Assembly (NCBI GenBank): GCA_021777285.1
Contig: JAJYDR010000005.1
Location: 1 to 59,623, forward strand
From: Actinomycetes bacterium
GTDB taxonomy: Bacteria > Actinomycetota > Acidimicrobiia > Acidimicrobiales > RAAP-2
Length of the DNA stretch: 59,623 nucleotides
Reading direction: 5' to 3'
A program made the translations under genes and the position numbers. Shown piece by piece: positions 23,690 to 32,127 of the stretch. The notes beneath the pieces were generated by a model. The model was not told the DNA's origin, ran no database searches, and worked only from the letters and a program-made list of their open reading frames with translations. Position 1 is the first letter of the stretch. Every line of letters begins with the position of its first letter.

Positions 23690-24286
23690 GTGAGCGACGA
23701 AACTCGGCCGTCGCGCGTTGGACGGCCGGCGAGCAGTCCGTCCGAACGACGAGGGCGCGACCGGCGCATTGCCGTGGTGGCGCTCGGCCTCTTCGAGGAT
23801 CAGGGCGTCAGCGCCACGACCGTGGCCCAGATCGCTGGCGCGGCGGGCATCTCGGTGCGCTCGTTCTGGCGGTACTTCGCGTCCAAGGAGGACGCCATCG
23901 GGCCACTGCTCGACGAAGGGCTCGCTGACGCCGTCGAACGGCTCGGTCGCGTGGCGAGCGGTCAGAGTTTCGCGAACGCGTGGGCCGATCCGTCGCCGGA
24001 CGAATCCGCGGACGCCGACGCCGTCGTGCGGCTGTTGCGCCTGGCGCGGCGTGAGCCGACGGTCAACGCCGTGTGGCTACGCATGCATCACGACGCGACC
24101 CGTTCACTGGCGAAGGTCATCGCGCGTCACGAGGGCGCCAGCGAGGAGAGTCTCGAGGTTCGAGTCCGCGCGGCCGTGCTCAACGCCGCGCTCTTCGTCG
24201 CCATCGAGCACTACGCGACTCAGGCGGCGCCGAGCCGATCGATCAGCGACGTCGTCGCCGAGGCGGTGCACATCGCACTTGACTAG
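23690..24286 (+). CDS. TetR-family transcriptional regulator
   Basis: This 198-residue regulator has an N-terminal helix-turn-helix (residues about 21-66): RDRRIAVVALGLFEDQGV, TTVAQIAGAAGISVRSFWRYF and SKEDAIGPLL. The rest is a helical ligand domain. A G-rich stretch 23676-23683 upstream supports GTG 23690 over GTG 23648. The latter lies inside the proposed operator. It probably represses itself and the divergent SDR in response to a small hydrophobic ligand, which is inference. Sequence similarity to a named regulator is not evident. Confidence 0.85.
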   Translation: MSDETRPSRVGRPASSPSERRGRDRRIAVVALGLFEDQGVSATTVAQIAGAAGISVRSFWRYFASKEDAIGPLLDEGLADAVERLGRVASGQSFANAWADPSPDESADADAVVRLLRLARREPTVNAVWLRMHHDATRSLAKVIARHEGASEESLEVRVRAAVLNAALFVAIEHYATQAAPSRSISDVVAEAVHIALD

Positions 24287-24301
24287 ACGGTGTCGTGAAC
24301 C

Positions 24302-25552
24302 TCAGGCGACCAGGGACCAGGGATTCTCGAGGTAGGTCGTTAGCGTGCGCAGGAACTGGGCCGCGAGGGCGCCGTCGATAATCCGGTGGTCCGACGACAG
24401 CGTGTAGCGCATCGTGTGTCGCACCTGCACCTCGCCATCGATCACGCGGGGCTCGAGCGCGGTAGCGCCCACGGCGAGGATCGCGCCCTCGGGCGGATTG
24501 ATGATCGCCGTGAACTGTTCGACGCCGAACATGCCCAGGTTACTGATGGTGAAGGTCCCGCCCGACATCTGCTCCAGGCTGAGCTTTTTGTCGTTGGCGA
24601 GCCCCGCGAGTCGCTTCGCCTCGGCGCCGAGTTCGCTCACGGTCTTCTGGTCGGCGTCGTCGATGACCGGCACCACCAGGCCGTTGGCCGAGGCGACCGC
24701 CACACCGATGTTGATCCGGTGGTGGACCAGCATCGTGGTGCTCGCGTCGTCGATGTAGGACGCGTTGACCTGGGGGTGCTCACGCAGCGCCAGCGCGCAG
24801 GCGCGGATCAGCAGGTCGTTAACACTTACCTTGGCGCGACCGACCGCGGTCAGCTGGGTGTTGAGCTCACCGCGCATCGCCACGAGCGCCTGTGCATCGG
24901 CGACGGCGGTGACGAAGAAGTGCGGGATCGTGCGGGCGCTCTCGCCGAGGCGTCGCGCGATCACTCGGCGCGTGCTGCTGAGCGCGAGCGACTCCGAGGC
25001 CCGACGCTCGTCGACGACCGTGGGTGTGTGCTCGGCGACTTGCGAAACGTCCGGCTGGGCGGCACCGTCCACGAGGGTCATGATGTCGCGCCGAATGATG
25101 CGGCCACCGGGACCGCTGCCGCGCACGCCGCTCAGGTCGATGTTGTACTGGCGGGCGATGCGACGCACGAGCGGCGACGCGAACCGGCGTTGGCCCTCGG
25201 CGAGGGGTTGGGGCGCCGATTCCGGGCGCTGCGGTGCTGCGGCCTCGTGAGACGGGGTCGCCACCACCGGCGCGGCCGCGGCCGGCACGGGCGCAGCGAC
25301 GGCGCGCGCCGTGGCCACGCCGCTGTCGAGCAGGGCGATCGGGGTCCCGATGGCCACCACTTCGCCTTCGGGAACGAGAATCTCGGTTAGGGTGCCGGCC
25401 TCGTAGGCCTCGTACTCCATCGTGGCCTTGTCGGTCTCGATCTCGACGAGGATGTCGCCCACGTCGACGTGGTCACCGGGGTGCTTGTGCCACGTGGCTA
25501 CGGAGCCTTCCTCCATCGTGTCCGAGAGACGGGGCATCTTGATCTCAATCAT
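24302..25552 (-). CDS. 2-oxoacid dehydrogenase E2 (dihydrolipoyl acyltransferase)
   Basis: This 416-residue E2 has three parts. A lipoyl domain (residues 1-78, lipoyl Lys in EIETDKATMEYEA) is followed by an Ala/Pro linker. The peripheral-subunit binding domain (near 126-160, LVRRIARQYNIDLSGVRGSG) is next. The catalytic domain carries SSDHRIIDGALAAQFL (HxxxDG). It transfers an acyl group from lipoyl to CoA, with pyruvate or branched-chain 2-oxoacids as the likely substrate. ATG 25552 overlaps the E1-beta stop by 8 bp, so the order E1-alpha, E1-beta, E2 is one operon. No E3 follows. Confidence 0.9.
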   Translation of the reverse strand: MIEIKMPRLSDTMEEGSVATWHKHPGDHVDVGDILVEIETDKATMEYEAYEAGTLTEILVPEGEVVAIGTPIALLDSGVATARAVAAPVPAAAAPVVATPSHEAAAPQRPESAPQPLAEGQRRFASPLVRRIARQYNIDLSGVRGSGPGGRIIRRDIMTLVDGAAQPDVSQVAEHTPTVVDERRASESLALSSTRRVIARRLGESARTIPHFFVTAVADAQALVAMRGELNTQLTAVGRAKVSVNDLLIRACALALREHPQVNASYIDDASTTMLVHHRINIGVAVASANGLVVPVIDDADQKTVSELGAEAKRLAGLANDKKLSLEQMSGGTFTISNLGMFGVEQFTAIINPPEGAILAVGATALEPRVIDGEVQVRHTMRYTLSSDHRIIDGALAAQFLRTLTTYLENPWSLVA

Positions 25553-26558
25553 GGCCGACCTTCTGGTGACGGCGACCGACGGCGTCGAGCGTCTGGTGCA
25601 CGGCGTTGATCACGTCGTCCACTGACGGCAGCGCCGCGGTCTCGAGGGACTTGGAATAGGGGAGCGGCACCTCGGCCATGGCCACGCGCCGCACCGGTGC
25701 GTCGAGGTAGTCGAACGCCCCGTCGGAGATGGTCGCCGCGACCTCGGCGCCGATGCCGTAGGTCAGCCAGTCGTCTTCCACGACGACCGCGGCGTGGGTC
25801 TTCTTGACCGATTCGATGATCGTCGGTCGGTCGAGCGGTCGCAGGCTGCGCAGGTCGATGACCTCGATGTCCAAGCCGTCTGAGGCGGCCAACTGGTCCG
25901 CGACCTGGGCGGCGACGTGGGCCATGCGCGAGTAGCCGATGAGCGTGAGGTCTCGCCCGGTGCGCGTCACCGCGGCCCGGCCGATCTCAGCGGGTGTGTC
26001 GTCGTCGGGCACGTCGCCCTTGGTGTTGTAGAGCGCCAGGTTTTCGAGGAACAGTACCGGGTCGTCGTCGCGGATAGCGGCGATGAGCAGGGACTTCGCG
26101 TCCGCGGGGGTACTGGGCGCGACGACCTTGAGCCCTGGGACGAAGGCGTAGTACAGCTCGATGTTCTGCGAGTGGGTCGCGCCCAACTGCTGGCCGCCGC
26201 CGCCGGGCGTGCGGATCACGATCGGCACCTTCGCCTGGCCGCCGAACATTCCGTAGATCTTCGCGGCGTGGTTGACGATCTGGTCGAGGGCGAGCAGTGA
26301 GAAATTGATCGTCATGATCTCGACGACCGGCCGCAGACCGAGCATCGCCGCGCCAATGGCGGCGCCGGTGAAGCCCTCCTCGGCGATGGGGGTGTCGCGC
26401 ACGCGCTTCTCGCCGAATTCGGCGAGCAGCCCGGCGGTGATCTTGTACGAGCCCTCGAAAACGCCGATCTCCTCACCGAGGAGCAGCACGTTCTCGTCTC
26501 GCAGCATCTCGGCGCGCAGTGTCTCTTGGAGCGCCTGGCGGAACGTCATCGTGGTCAC
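25545..26558 (-). CDS. 2-oxoacid dehydrogenase E1 component, beta subunit
   Basis: This 337-residue subunit completes the thiamine-diphosphate active site of E1. Its start TFRQALQETLRAEMLRDENV, the LLGEEIGVFEGSYKIT and DTPIAEEGFTGAAIGAAMLG blocks (catalytic Glu near IAEEGF), GGGGQQLGATHSQN and PLPYSKSLE are those of pyruvate or acetoin-type E1-beta. It overlaps E1-alpha by 4 bp and E2 by 8 bp. Branched-chain or pyruvate specificity is not certain, but the alpha/beta split excludes the AceE-type homodimer. Confidence 0.9.
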   Translation of the reverse strand: MTTMTFRQALQETLRAEMLRDENVLLLGEEIGVFEGSYKITAGLLAEFGEKRVRDTPIAEEGFTGAAIGAAMLGLRPVVEIMTINFSLLALDQIVNHAAKIYGMFGGQAKVPIVIRTPGGGGQQLGATHSQNIELYYAFVPGLKVVAPSTPADAKSLLIAAIRDDDPVLFLENLALYNTKGDVPDDDTPAEIGRAAVTRTGRDLTLIGYSRMAHVAAQVADQLAASDGLDIEVIDLRSLRPLDRPTIIESVKKTHAAVVVEDDWLTYGIGAEVAATISDGAFDYLDAPVRRVAMAEVPLPYSKSLETAALPSVDDVINAVHQTLDAVGRRHQKVGHD

Positions 26559-27715
26559 TGGTCTTCTCCCGGGTCGGGCAGTGGGGCTGGTTCAAACAGC
26601 GGCTGGCCCGGCAGGCGCCGCGAGTCGTTGGCGACGGGGGTCGCGTAGTTGTAGTCGAAGAGCGTCGCCACGTCGGGTGTCGGGCTCGCTTCGGCGAAGG
26701 CCGCGGCCTCGTCGATGCGGGCCGTCACCTCGTGCTCGATGGCGGCCATGGCGTCGGCGTCGATGACGCCCTCACGCACGAGCTGGGCCCCGAAGGTGAC
26801 CACGGGGTCGTGTTCGCGCAACTGGAGGACTTCGGCCTCGGACCGGTACTTCGCCGGGTCTACGACCGAGTGGCCGCGGAGACGTTCGGAGACCACTTCG
26901 AGGAGATAGGGCCGACCGGCGCGCGCGACGGCGACCGCCCGCGCGCTGGCCTCGGCCACCGCGAGTGGGTCGAGGCCGTCGACGCGGGCCGACTCGATCC
27001 GGTAGGCCGCGCCCCGGCGGAACAGCTCGGGCTCGGCCGAGGACTTCTCGACGGTCGTGCCCATGCCCAGCCGGTTGTTGATGATCACGTAGACGATCGG
27101 GAGGTTCCAGAGCGCGGCGATATTGAGCGACTCGTGGAAGGCGCCGATGTTGGTCGTGCCGTCACCCATGGTGCACATCACGACCTCCGAGCCCCCTCGG
27201 TAGTCGATGGCCAGCGCCGCACCGGTCGCGAGCGGGATCTGGCCGCCGACGATGCCGTAGCCGCCGAGGAGACGGTGGGTGATGTCGAACATGTGCATCG
27301 AGCCGCCCCAACCCTTCGAGACACCGTCGATGCGTCCGTAGAGCTCGGCCATGACCCGGTTGGGGTCGATGCCGCGGCTGATCGCGTAGCCGTGCTCGCG
27401 ATAGTTCGTAAAGAGGTAGTCGGTGCGCTCCAGCGCCGAGAGCAGACCCACGACCGCGGCCTCCTCGCCTAGGTTGAGGTGGCAGTAGCCACCGATCAAT
27501 GCCTGGGTGTAGCTACGGGCCGCACGCTCTTCGAATCGCCGAATTAACAGCATCTCGCGGTAGACCTTCGTGAGCGCGGCAACCTCGGTGGGGGTTCGCT
27601 TGGCCGCCTTGGTGCGCGCAGCGCGCTTCGTCGGTGCCGCGGCACGGGCCTTCGCCGATTTCGCCGCAGCCGGTCTCCCGGCCGCTTTGCGCGGTGCGTT
27701 CACTTGGTTGGTCAT
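26555..27715 (-). CDS. 2-oxoacid dehydrogenase E1 component, alpha subunit
   Basis: This 386-residue subunit binds thiamine diphosphate through GDGTTNIGAFHESLN...NN (GDG-x(26)-NN). The rest of the core (LIRRFEERAARSYTQALIGG, RGHSVVDPAKYR) is typical of PdhA. Before the core there is an Ala/Lys-rich extension of about 40 residues (KAAGRPAAAKSAKARAAAP), unusual for the family. ATG 27715 is taken as start; no strong ribosome site is seen (GAGAGAACAG). It is first in the operon and probably drives its expression. Confidence 0.9.
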   Translation of the reverse strand: MTNQVNAPRKAAGRPAAAKSAKARAAAPTKRAARTKAAKRTPTEVAALTKVYREMLLIRRFEERAARSYTQALIGGYCHLNLGEEAAVVGLLSALERTDYLFTNYREHGYAISRGIDPNRVMAELYGRIDGVSKGWGGSMHMFDITHRLLGGYGIVGGQIPLATGAALAIDYRGGSEVVMCTMGDGTTNIGAFHESLNIAALWNLPIVYVIINNRLGMGTTVEKSSAEPELFRRGAAYRIESARVDGLDPLAVAEASARAVAVARAGRPYLLEVVSERLRGHSVVDPAKYRSEAEVLQLREHDPVVTFGAQLVREGVIDADAMAAIEHEVTARIDEAAAFAEASPTPDVATLFDYNYATPVANDSRRLPGQPLFEPAPLPDPGEDQ

Positions 27716-27736
27716 CAGCGCTGTTCTCTCGTTGTC

Positions 27737-27753
27737 ACACTCGAACTGAGTGT
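27737..27753. promoter_or_regulatory. Inverted repeat in the dehydrogenase leader
   Basis: ACACTC-GAACT-GAGTGT is a perfect 6-bp arm palindrome 22 nt upstream of E1-alpha. It is a candidate operator for control of the operon. The regulator is unknown. Confidence 0.45.
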
Positions 27754-27808
27754 CGGGGACGTACATACCAGTCTGCCACGGACTACGGTCAATGATTTTA
27801 CGGGTCAG

Positions 27809-27840
27809 CACGTACTTTCATGCACGAATGACTGTACGTG
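27809..27840. repeat. Spaced inverted repeat CACGTAC/GTACGTG
   Basis: Perfect 7-bp arms (27809-27815, 27834-27840) flank 18 nt. On the minus strand this lies upstream of a possible -35 (TTGACC, 27787-27792) for the dehydrogenase operon, where an activator or repressor could bind. Confidence 0.35.
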
Positions 27841-27976
27841 GCCCGCGACGCCGGGCCCGACGACCGTGGCGCGCGACTACCGACGCCGTTGACCAACTGG
27901 TCGGCACCCGCAGCGCGCGTTACCTCTCGGTAAGGACCTCGCGGCGCCGTGGATGCGAACCCGCCAACGGTGTCGT

Positions 27977-28002
27977 AGTCACTTGCCTGCTAGCAAGCAA
28001 CT
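27977..28002. promoter_or_regulatory. Candidate MarR operator
   Basis: The imperfect palindrome has arms AGT-2-CTTGC and GCAAG-2-ACT around a 6-bp centre. It sits immediately ahead of the -10 of the marR-like gene, fitting autorepression. Confidence 0.55.
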
Positions 28003-28006
28003 GAAC

Positions 28007-28012
28007 TACGAT
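28007..28012 (+). promoter_or_regulatory. -10 box TACGAT, leaderless type
   Basis: TACGAT is followed by 6 nt and GTG 28019. The MarR palindrome ends 5 nt before it. Confidence 0.5.
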
Positions 28013-28018
28013 GACGGC

Positions 28019-28474
28019 GTGGAGCTGATGCGTTCGTCCGAGGCCGACGAGGTTGCCGATCGACTGCGAGCGGTCGTTGGTCGATTCGCCCGCGCGCTGC
28101 GCGCGGCTCAGGTGTCGAGTGCACTGTCACCGAGTCAGCGCGACGTCCTGCGGGTCGTCGTGCGCCGCGGGCCGATCCGGCTCGCGTCCATCGCCGCCGA
28201 CGAGGGGATGAACCTCACGATGGTCTCTCGGATCGTGAGTCATCTCGAGCGCGAGTCGCTGGTCGAGCGAACCTTGGACCCGGACGACGAGCGTGTGGTG
28301 CACGTCGCGTCCACCCGGGCCGGTCGCCGGCTCGCCGAATCGCTGCGTCGCGAGCGAACGGCGGTGCTCGTTCAGGCGTTGGGCACGCTCGGCGAACGGG
28401 ATCTTCGCCGGCTGAACGACGTGCTGCCGATTCTTGACGTCGTCGCCGACGCCGTCTCGACGGTGCGTCGGTGA
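28019..28474 (+). CDS. MarR-family transcriptional regulator
   Basis: This 151-residue winged-helix regulator shows LSPSQRDVLRVVVRRGPIRLASIA, then the recognition helix region MNLTMVSRIVSHLERESLVER and the wing basic residues in LDPDDERVVHV, as in MarR. GTG 28019 fits the TANNNT-N6 spacing; ATG 28028 (three codons later) has a GGAG 4 nt before it, so both are possible. It overlaps the MFS gene by 4 bp, so the pair probably forms a drug-inducible efflux system. The ligand is unknown. Confidence 0.88.
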   Translation: MELMRSSEADEVADRLRAVVGRFARALRAAQVSSALSPSQRDVLRVVVRRGPIRLASIAADEGMNLTMVSRIVSHLERESLVERTLDPDDERVVHVASTRAGRRLAESLRRERTAVLVQALGTLGERDLRRLNDVLPILDVVADAVSTVRR

Positions 28475-29718
28475 GCCTGCGCTCGACCGCCGAGCGCACG
28501 TTCTCGTCGCTGGCCAACGCGAACTACCGGAAGTACTTTCTCGGCCAGTCGACGTCACTCGTGGGCACGTGGATGCAGTCGACCGCGCAGTCGTGGCTGG
28601 TGCTGGTGCTCACGCACTCGGCGACCGCGATTGGCGTCGTGGTGGCGCTCCAGACGCTGCCCGTCCTGCTGCTCGGCCCCTACGGCGGCGTGATCGCCGA
28701 TCGGGTCGACAAGCGGCGGTTCCTCATCGTGCTCCAGTCGTTGATGGGGGTGCAGGCCGCGGTGCTCGCGGTGTTCACGCTCCTGCACGACGTCACCTAC
28801 CTTGACGTGTGCGTGCTCGCGGTCGTGCTCGGACTCAACAACAGCTTCGAGAATCCGTCGCGCCAGGCCTTCATGCTCGAGATGGTCGGACCGGCTGATC
28901 TGCGCAACGCGGTGAGCCTCAACTCGACGATGAACAACGCGGCGCGCGCCGTCGGCCCGGCCGTGGCGGGCATCCTGATCGCGGCCGTGGGTGAGGGGTG
29001 GTGCTTCGTTCTCAACGCCGTGAGTTTCGTCGCGGTGGTGGGATCGCTCGTGGCCATGGACCGGTCGACGTTGAACCCGAGCCCGCCGGCGGCCCGCGAA
29101 CGAGGACAGCTCCGCGCGGGATTCCACTACGTCGCGCACACGCCCGCCCTACTCATCCCTCTCGTGATGATGGGACTGGTCGGGACGTTCGCCTACGAGT
29201 TCCAGGTGACGCTCCCGCTGGTGGCGTCCCAGGTCTTTCACGGCGGTTCGCGTGCCTACGGCTTCTTGGTGACGGCCATGGGCGTCGGCGCGGTGATCGG
29301 CGGCTTGGTATCGGCCGCGCGGGGTCGCGTGGGCATCGCACCCATGGTGGTCGCGAGCACGATCTTCGCGGCGGTGCTCGCGATCGCGTCGGTCGCGCCA
29401 CTGATGGCGCTCGAGTTGGTGGCGCTCGCCCTAGTCGGCTTCGCGAGCGTCTCGTTCCTGTCGATGGCCAATTCAACGCTGCAGTTGGCGAGCGACCCGG
29501 CCATGCGGGGACGGGTCATGGCCCTGTGGGCGGTCGCCTTCCTCGGTTCGACGCCCGTCGGCGGGCCGCTCGTTGGACTCGTGACGAGCCACTGGGGGGC
29601 TCGCGTGGGGCTCGGGGTCGGCGCCCTCTCCTGTTTGGTCGCAGCGAGCATCGGGTTCGCCGTTCTTCGGCGGGGCAAGTCCAGTCGGGTGGCGCTGGTC
29701 GAGGGCGCCGCGGACTAG
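28471..29718 (+). CDS. MFS transporter, EntS-like exporter
   Basis: This 415-residue inner-membrane protein has about 12 hydrophobic segments. The N-terminal half has NYRKYFLGQSTSLVGTWMQSTA and GPYGGVIADRVDKRRFLI (GxxADRxxRR loop), and the middle LNNSFENPSRQAFMLEMV is typical of the MFS_3 (enterobactin exporter-like) subfamily. It exports small molecules using the proton gradient. The GTG 28471 start overlaps the marR stop, so it is probably released with MarR ligand. The substrate is unknown. Confidence 0.85.
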   Translation: MSLRSTAERTFSSLANANYRKYFLGQSTSLVGTWMQSTAQSWLVLVLTHSATAIGVVVALQTLPVLLLGPYGGVIADRVDKRRFLIVLQSLMGVQAAVLAVFTLLHDVTYLDVCVLAVVLGLNNSFENPSRQAFMLEMVGPADLRNAVSLNSTMNNAARAVGPAVAGILIAAVGEGWCFVLNAVSFVAVVGSLVAMDRSTLNPSPPAARERGQLRAGFHYVAHTPALLIPLVMMGLVGTFAYEFQVTLPLVASQVFHGGSRAYGFLVTAMGVGAVIGGLVSAARGRVGIAPMVVASTIFAAVLAIASVAPLMALELVALALVGFASVSFLSMANSTLQLASDPAMRGRVMALWAVAFLGSTPVGGPLVGLVTSHWGARVGLGVGALSCLVAASIGFAVLRRGKSSRVALVEGAAD

Positions 29719-30635
29719 GCCCAGGTCGAACGCTGGGCCGTGAACTCGACGGTCAGCCAGATGTCGTGGGGCAGTTCGTCGAGCTTGGCGAACAGCGCGT
29801 TGCGCACGAGGTCCGATTCGCGGGCGGTCCACGACGGGGTCACGATGAACTCGAGCTCGACGTAGAACTTGCGGCCGATCTTGGTCATGCGCAGGTGCCG
29901 GTCGCCGAGGCCGAACTGAGCGACGACCTCGTCAACCGCTTCGCTCGCCGGTCCGCGGAGTTCCTTGTCGGGACTTCCCTCCACCAATTCGATGAAGGTG
30001 GTGTGGATCATGCGCAGCGGTGGGGCGACGAAGGCGAGGCACGCGAGGATCACCAGTGACGGGTCGAGGTAGTGGGCGGCGGGCGCCGCCTTCGTGCCGA
30101 TCAAGAGGTGGGCACTGATGTAGGCGATGATCATCGCCGAGCCGAGCACGCCGCCGGTCAGCCACTGCGCGGCTTCGGCTCGCACGAGTTCGGAGTCACT
30201 GGCCAAGCGACGCAGCCACCACCACACGCCAGTCGGCACGATCAGCGACACGATGGCGTACCCGACGCCCCAGCCCGAGGCGAGGGTGTCGCCACCGTGG
30301 ATGATCGAGAGCACCGCGTTGAAGCTGGCGTAGGCGCACGTCGCGAGCAGCGCGACCGCCTCGACGCCGATGATCAGTGGGACGAGCGCCTCACGACCGA
30401 AGGGGTAGCGTGACGTCGGCCCACTGGCGACCAGGATCGAGACGCGGATCGCCATCCACGAGAGTCCGATGCCGAGGAACGTGTAGAACCCGTCGAACAG
30501 GATGATCTGCGATCCCGTAATGACGCCGATGGCGATGCCGATCGCCGCCAGGACGAGTCCATAGGCCATGGAGAGCCCGAGCGCGCGACGTTCGCGATCG
30601 AACTCATCGAGGACCCCGTCGGCATCGGCAGTCAT
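29715..30635 (-). CDS. Cation diffusion facilitator-like transporter
   Basis: This 306-residue inner-membrane protein has about six hydrophobic segments: AYGLVLAAIGIAIGVITG, FDGFYTFLGIGLSWMA, LVPLIIGVEAVALLATCA, VGYAIVSLIVPTGVWWW and two more near SAMIIAYISAHLLIG and LVILACLAFVA. A C-terminal cytosolic domain (GRKFYVELEFIVTPSW) follows. The arrangement and domain fit CDF exporters of divalent metals. The usual D/H metal residues are altered (FDGFYTF, AEAAQW), so the substrate may not be Zn. A GAGAGGGG ribosome site lies upstream. It overlaps the MFS gene end by 4 bp. Confidence 0.75.
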   Translation of the reverse strand: MTADADGVLDEFDRERRALGLSMAYGLVLAAIGIAIGVITGSQIILFDGFYTFLGIGLSWMAIRVSILVASGPTSRYPFGREALVPLIIGVEAVALLATCAYASFNAVLSIIHGGDTLASGWGVGYAIVSLIVPTGVWWWLRRLASDSELVRAEAAQWLTGGVLGSAMIIAYISAHLLIGTKAAPAAHYLDPSLVILACLAFVAPPLRMIHTTFIELVEGSPDKELRGPASEAVDEVVAQFGLGDRHLRMTKIGRKFYVELEFIVTPSWTARESDLVRNALFAKLDELPHDIWLTVEFTAQRSTWA

Positions 30636-30727
30636 ACGGTCCCCCTCTCGGTACGACGGTAGTAGTTGGACACGTCGCGAATGGAGATGCTCGGCCGTTC
30701 GGCGGCGGCGGGGTCCGACGGCGTGAG

Positions 30728-30733
30728 TACAGT
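30728..30733 (+). promoter_or_regulatory. -10 box TACAGT, leaderless type
   Basis: TACAGT is followed by 6 nt and GTG 30740. Confidence 0.5.
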
Positions 30734-30739
30734 CGAGGC

Positions 30740-31756
30740 GTGCGGCTCGACACCGATCTCAACTTCGACCCCGACGGCACCTACTCGGCGGCCGTGCAAG
30801 CCGAATCCGAGGGGTACGCGGGCCTGTGGGCGGCCGAGGTCGGCCACGACCCGCTGCTCATTCTCGCCGGCGCCGCGGTCGCGACGACGCGCGTCGAGCT
30901 CGGCACCGGCATCGTCGTCGCGTTCGGTCGCAGCCCGATGATCACCGCGACCATGGCCAACGACGTCCAGCGTCTGTCGCGGGGTCGACTGCTGCTCGGA
31001 CTGGGCAGCCAGATCAAGCCGCACATCGAAAAGCGTTACTCGATGCCCTGGTCCCACCCCGCGCCTCGTATGCGCGAGTACGTGCTGGCCATGCGCGCGA
31101 TCTGGTCGGCCTGGAACGAGGGCACGCCGCTCAACTTTCGCGGGGAGTACTACCGGCACACGCTGATGACGCCGTTCTTCAGTCCGGCGCCGCACGACTT
31201 CGGTGCGCCCAAGATCTTCGTCGCCGCGGTGGGCGAGCTCATGACCGAAGTGGCCGGCGAAGTGGCCGACGGACTGCTGGTGCACCCCTTCACGACCGAG
31301 CGGTACCTGCGCGAGGTGACCCTGCCGGCGCTCGAGCGAGGGCTCGCGCGTTCGTCGCGCACTCGAGCCGACTTCCAGATCTCGTTCTCGGGCCTGATCG
31401 CGAGCGGCGAGGACGACGCGGCGCAACGAGACGCCGAGACCGCGGTGCGCGCCCAGATCGCCTTCTATGCATCGACCCCCGCCTATCGCGGTGTGCTGGA
31501 GCAACACGGGTGGGCGGGACTGCAGCCGGACCTGGCTCAGCTCGCTCGTCGCGGTGACTGGACGGCGATGGGCGATCTGATCCCCGACGACGTGCTCGGC
31601 GCGGTGGCGATCGTCGCAGCCCCGGCCGAGGTTGCCCCCGCGCTCCACGCGCGCTTCGGTGGCATCGTCGATCGCTTCAGCATCTACGCGCCCTCGGGGA
31701 TGGCCACCGGCGTTCGCCGTACTATTGCCCAGGGCCTCGGGTTGCAGATTTCCTAA
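30740..31756 (+). CDS. LLM class oxidoreductase, TIGR03617-like
   Basis: This 338-residue TIM-barrel protein contains GYAGLWAAEVGHDPLLILAG, VELGTGIVVAFGRSPM, ATMANDVQRLSRGRLLLGLGSQ and SGMATGVRRTIAQGLG. This is the layout of F420- or flavin-dependent luciferase-like oxidoreductases. It is full length, unlike the small LLM protein at 4233. GTG 30740 follows a TANNNT box by 6 nt. A DsrE-like gene follows 17 nt later on the same strand. The substrate and cofactor cannot be read from sequence; F420 is probable by family. Confidence 0.85.
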   Translation: MRLDTDLNFDPDGTYSAAVQAESEGYAGLWAAEVGHDPLLILAGAAVATTRVELGTGIVVAFGRSPMITATMANDVQRLSRGRLLLGLGSQIKPHIEKRYSMPWSHPAPRMREYVLAMRAIWSAWNEGTPLNFRGEYYRHTLMTPFFSPAPHDFGAPKIFVAAVGELMTEVAGEVADGLLVHPFTTERYLREVTLPALERGLARSSRTRADFQISFSGLIASGEDDAAQRDAETAVRAQIAFYASTPAYRGVLEQHGWAGLQPDLAQLARRGDWTAMGDLIPDDVLGAVAIVAAPAEVAPALHARFGGIVDRFSIYAPSGMATGVRRTIAQGLGLQIS

Positions 31757-31773
31757 ACCGCAAAGGAGCCGCC

Positions 31774-32127
31774 GTGCGCGTGTTGATGATCCTGAATGAC
31801 CCACCCTACGGAAACGAGCGCACGTACAACGGACTACGGCTCGCCATGAACCTCGCGCGCAATCACGACGACGTCGAACTGACGGTGTTCCTTATGGGCG
31901 ACGCGACGCTCGGCGCGAAGTCGGGCCAGCGCACCCCCGATGGGTACTACAACATCGAGCGGATGCTGAAGGGCGTCCTCGCCAAGGGCGGCCAGGTGCT
32001 CGTCTGTGGCACGTGCATCGACACGCGCGCCATCGCCGAGGCCGAACTGCTCGAGGGCGTGTCGCGCAGCTCGATGGACGAACTCGGCAACCTCACCGTC
32101 GCAGCCGATCGCGTCCTCGTCTTCTGA
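31774..32127 (+). CDS. DsrE/DsrF-like sulfur relay protein
   Basis: This 117-residue protein has the DsrE alpha/beta fold: VLMILNDPPYGNERTYNGLRLA, VELTVFLMGDAT, GGQVLVCGTCIDTRAI (CxxC-type cysteines) and a final strand DRVLVF. Members bind persulfide or other small molecules, or act in sulfur transfer. An AAAGGAG ribosome site precedes GTG 31774. It is linked to the LLM gene 17 nt upstream. No partner DsrF/H or TusE is seen, so a sulfur relay role is only suggested. Confidence 0.8.
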   Translation: MRVLMILNDPPYGNERTYNGLRLAMNLARNHDDVELTVFLMGDATLGAKSGQRTPDGYYNIERMLKGVLAKGGQVLVCGTCIDTRAIAEAELLEGVSRSSMDELGNLTVAADRVLVF

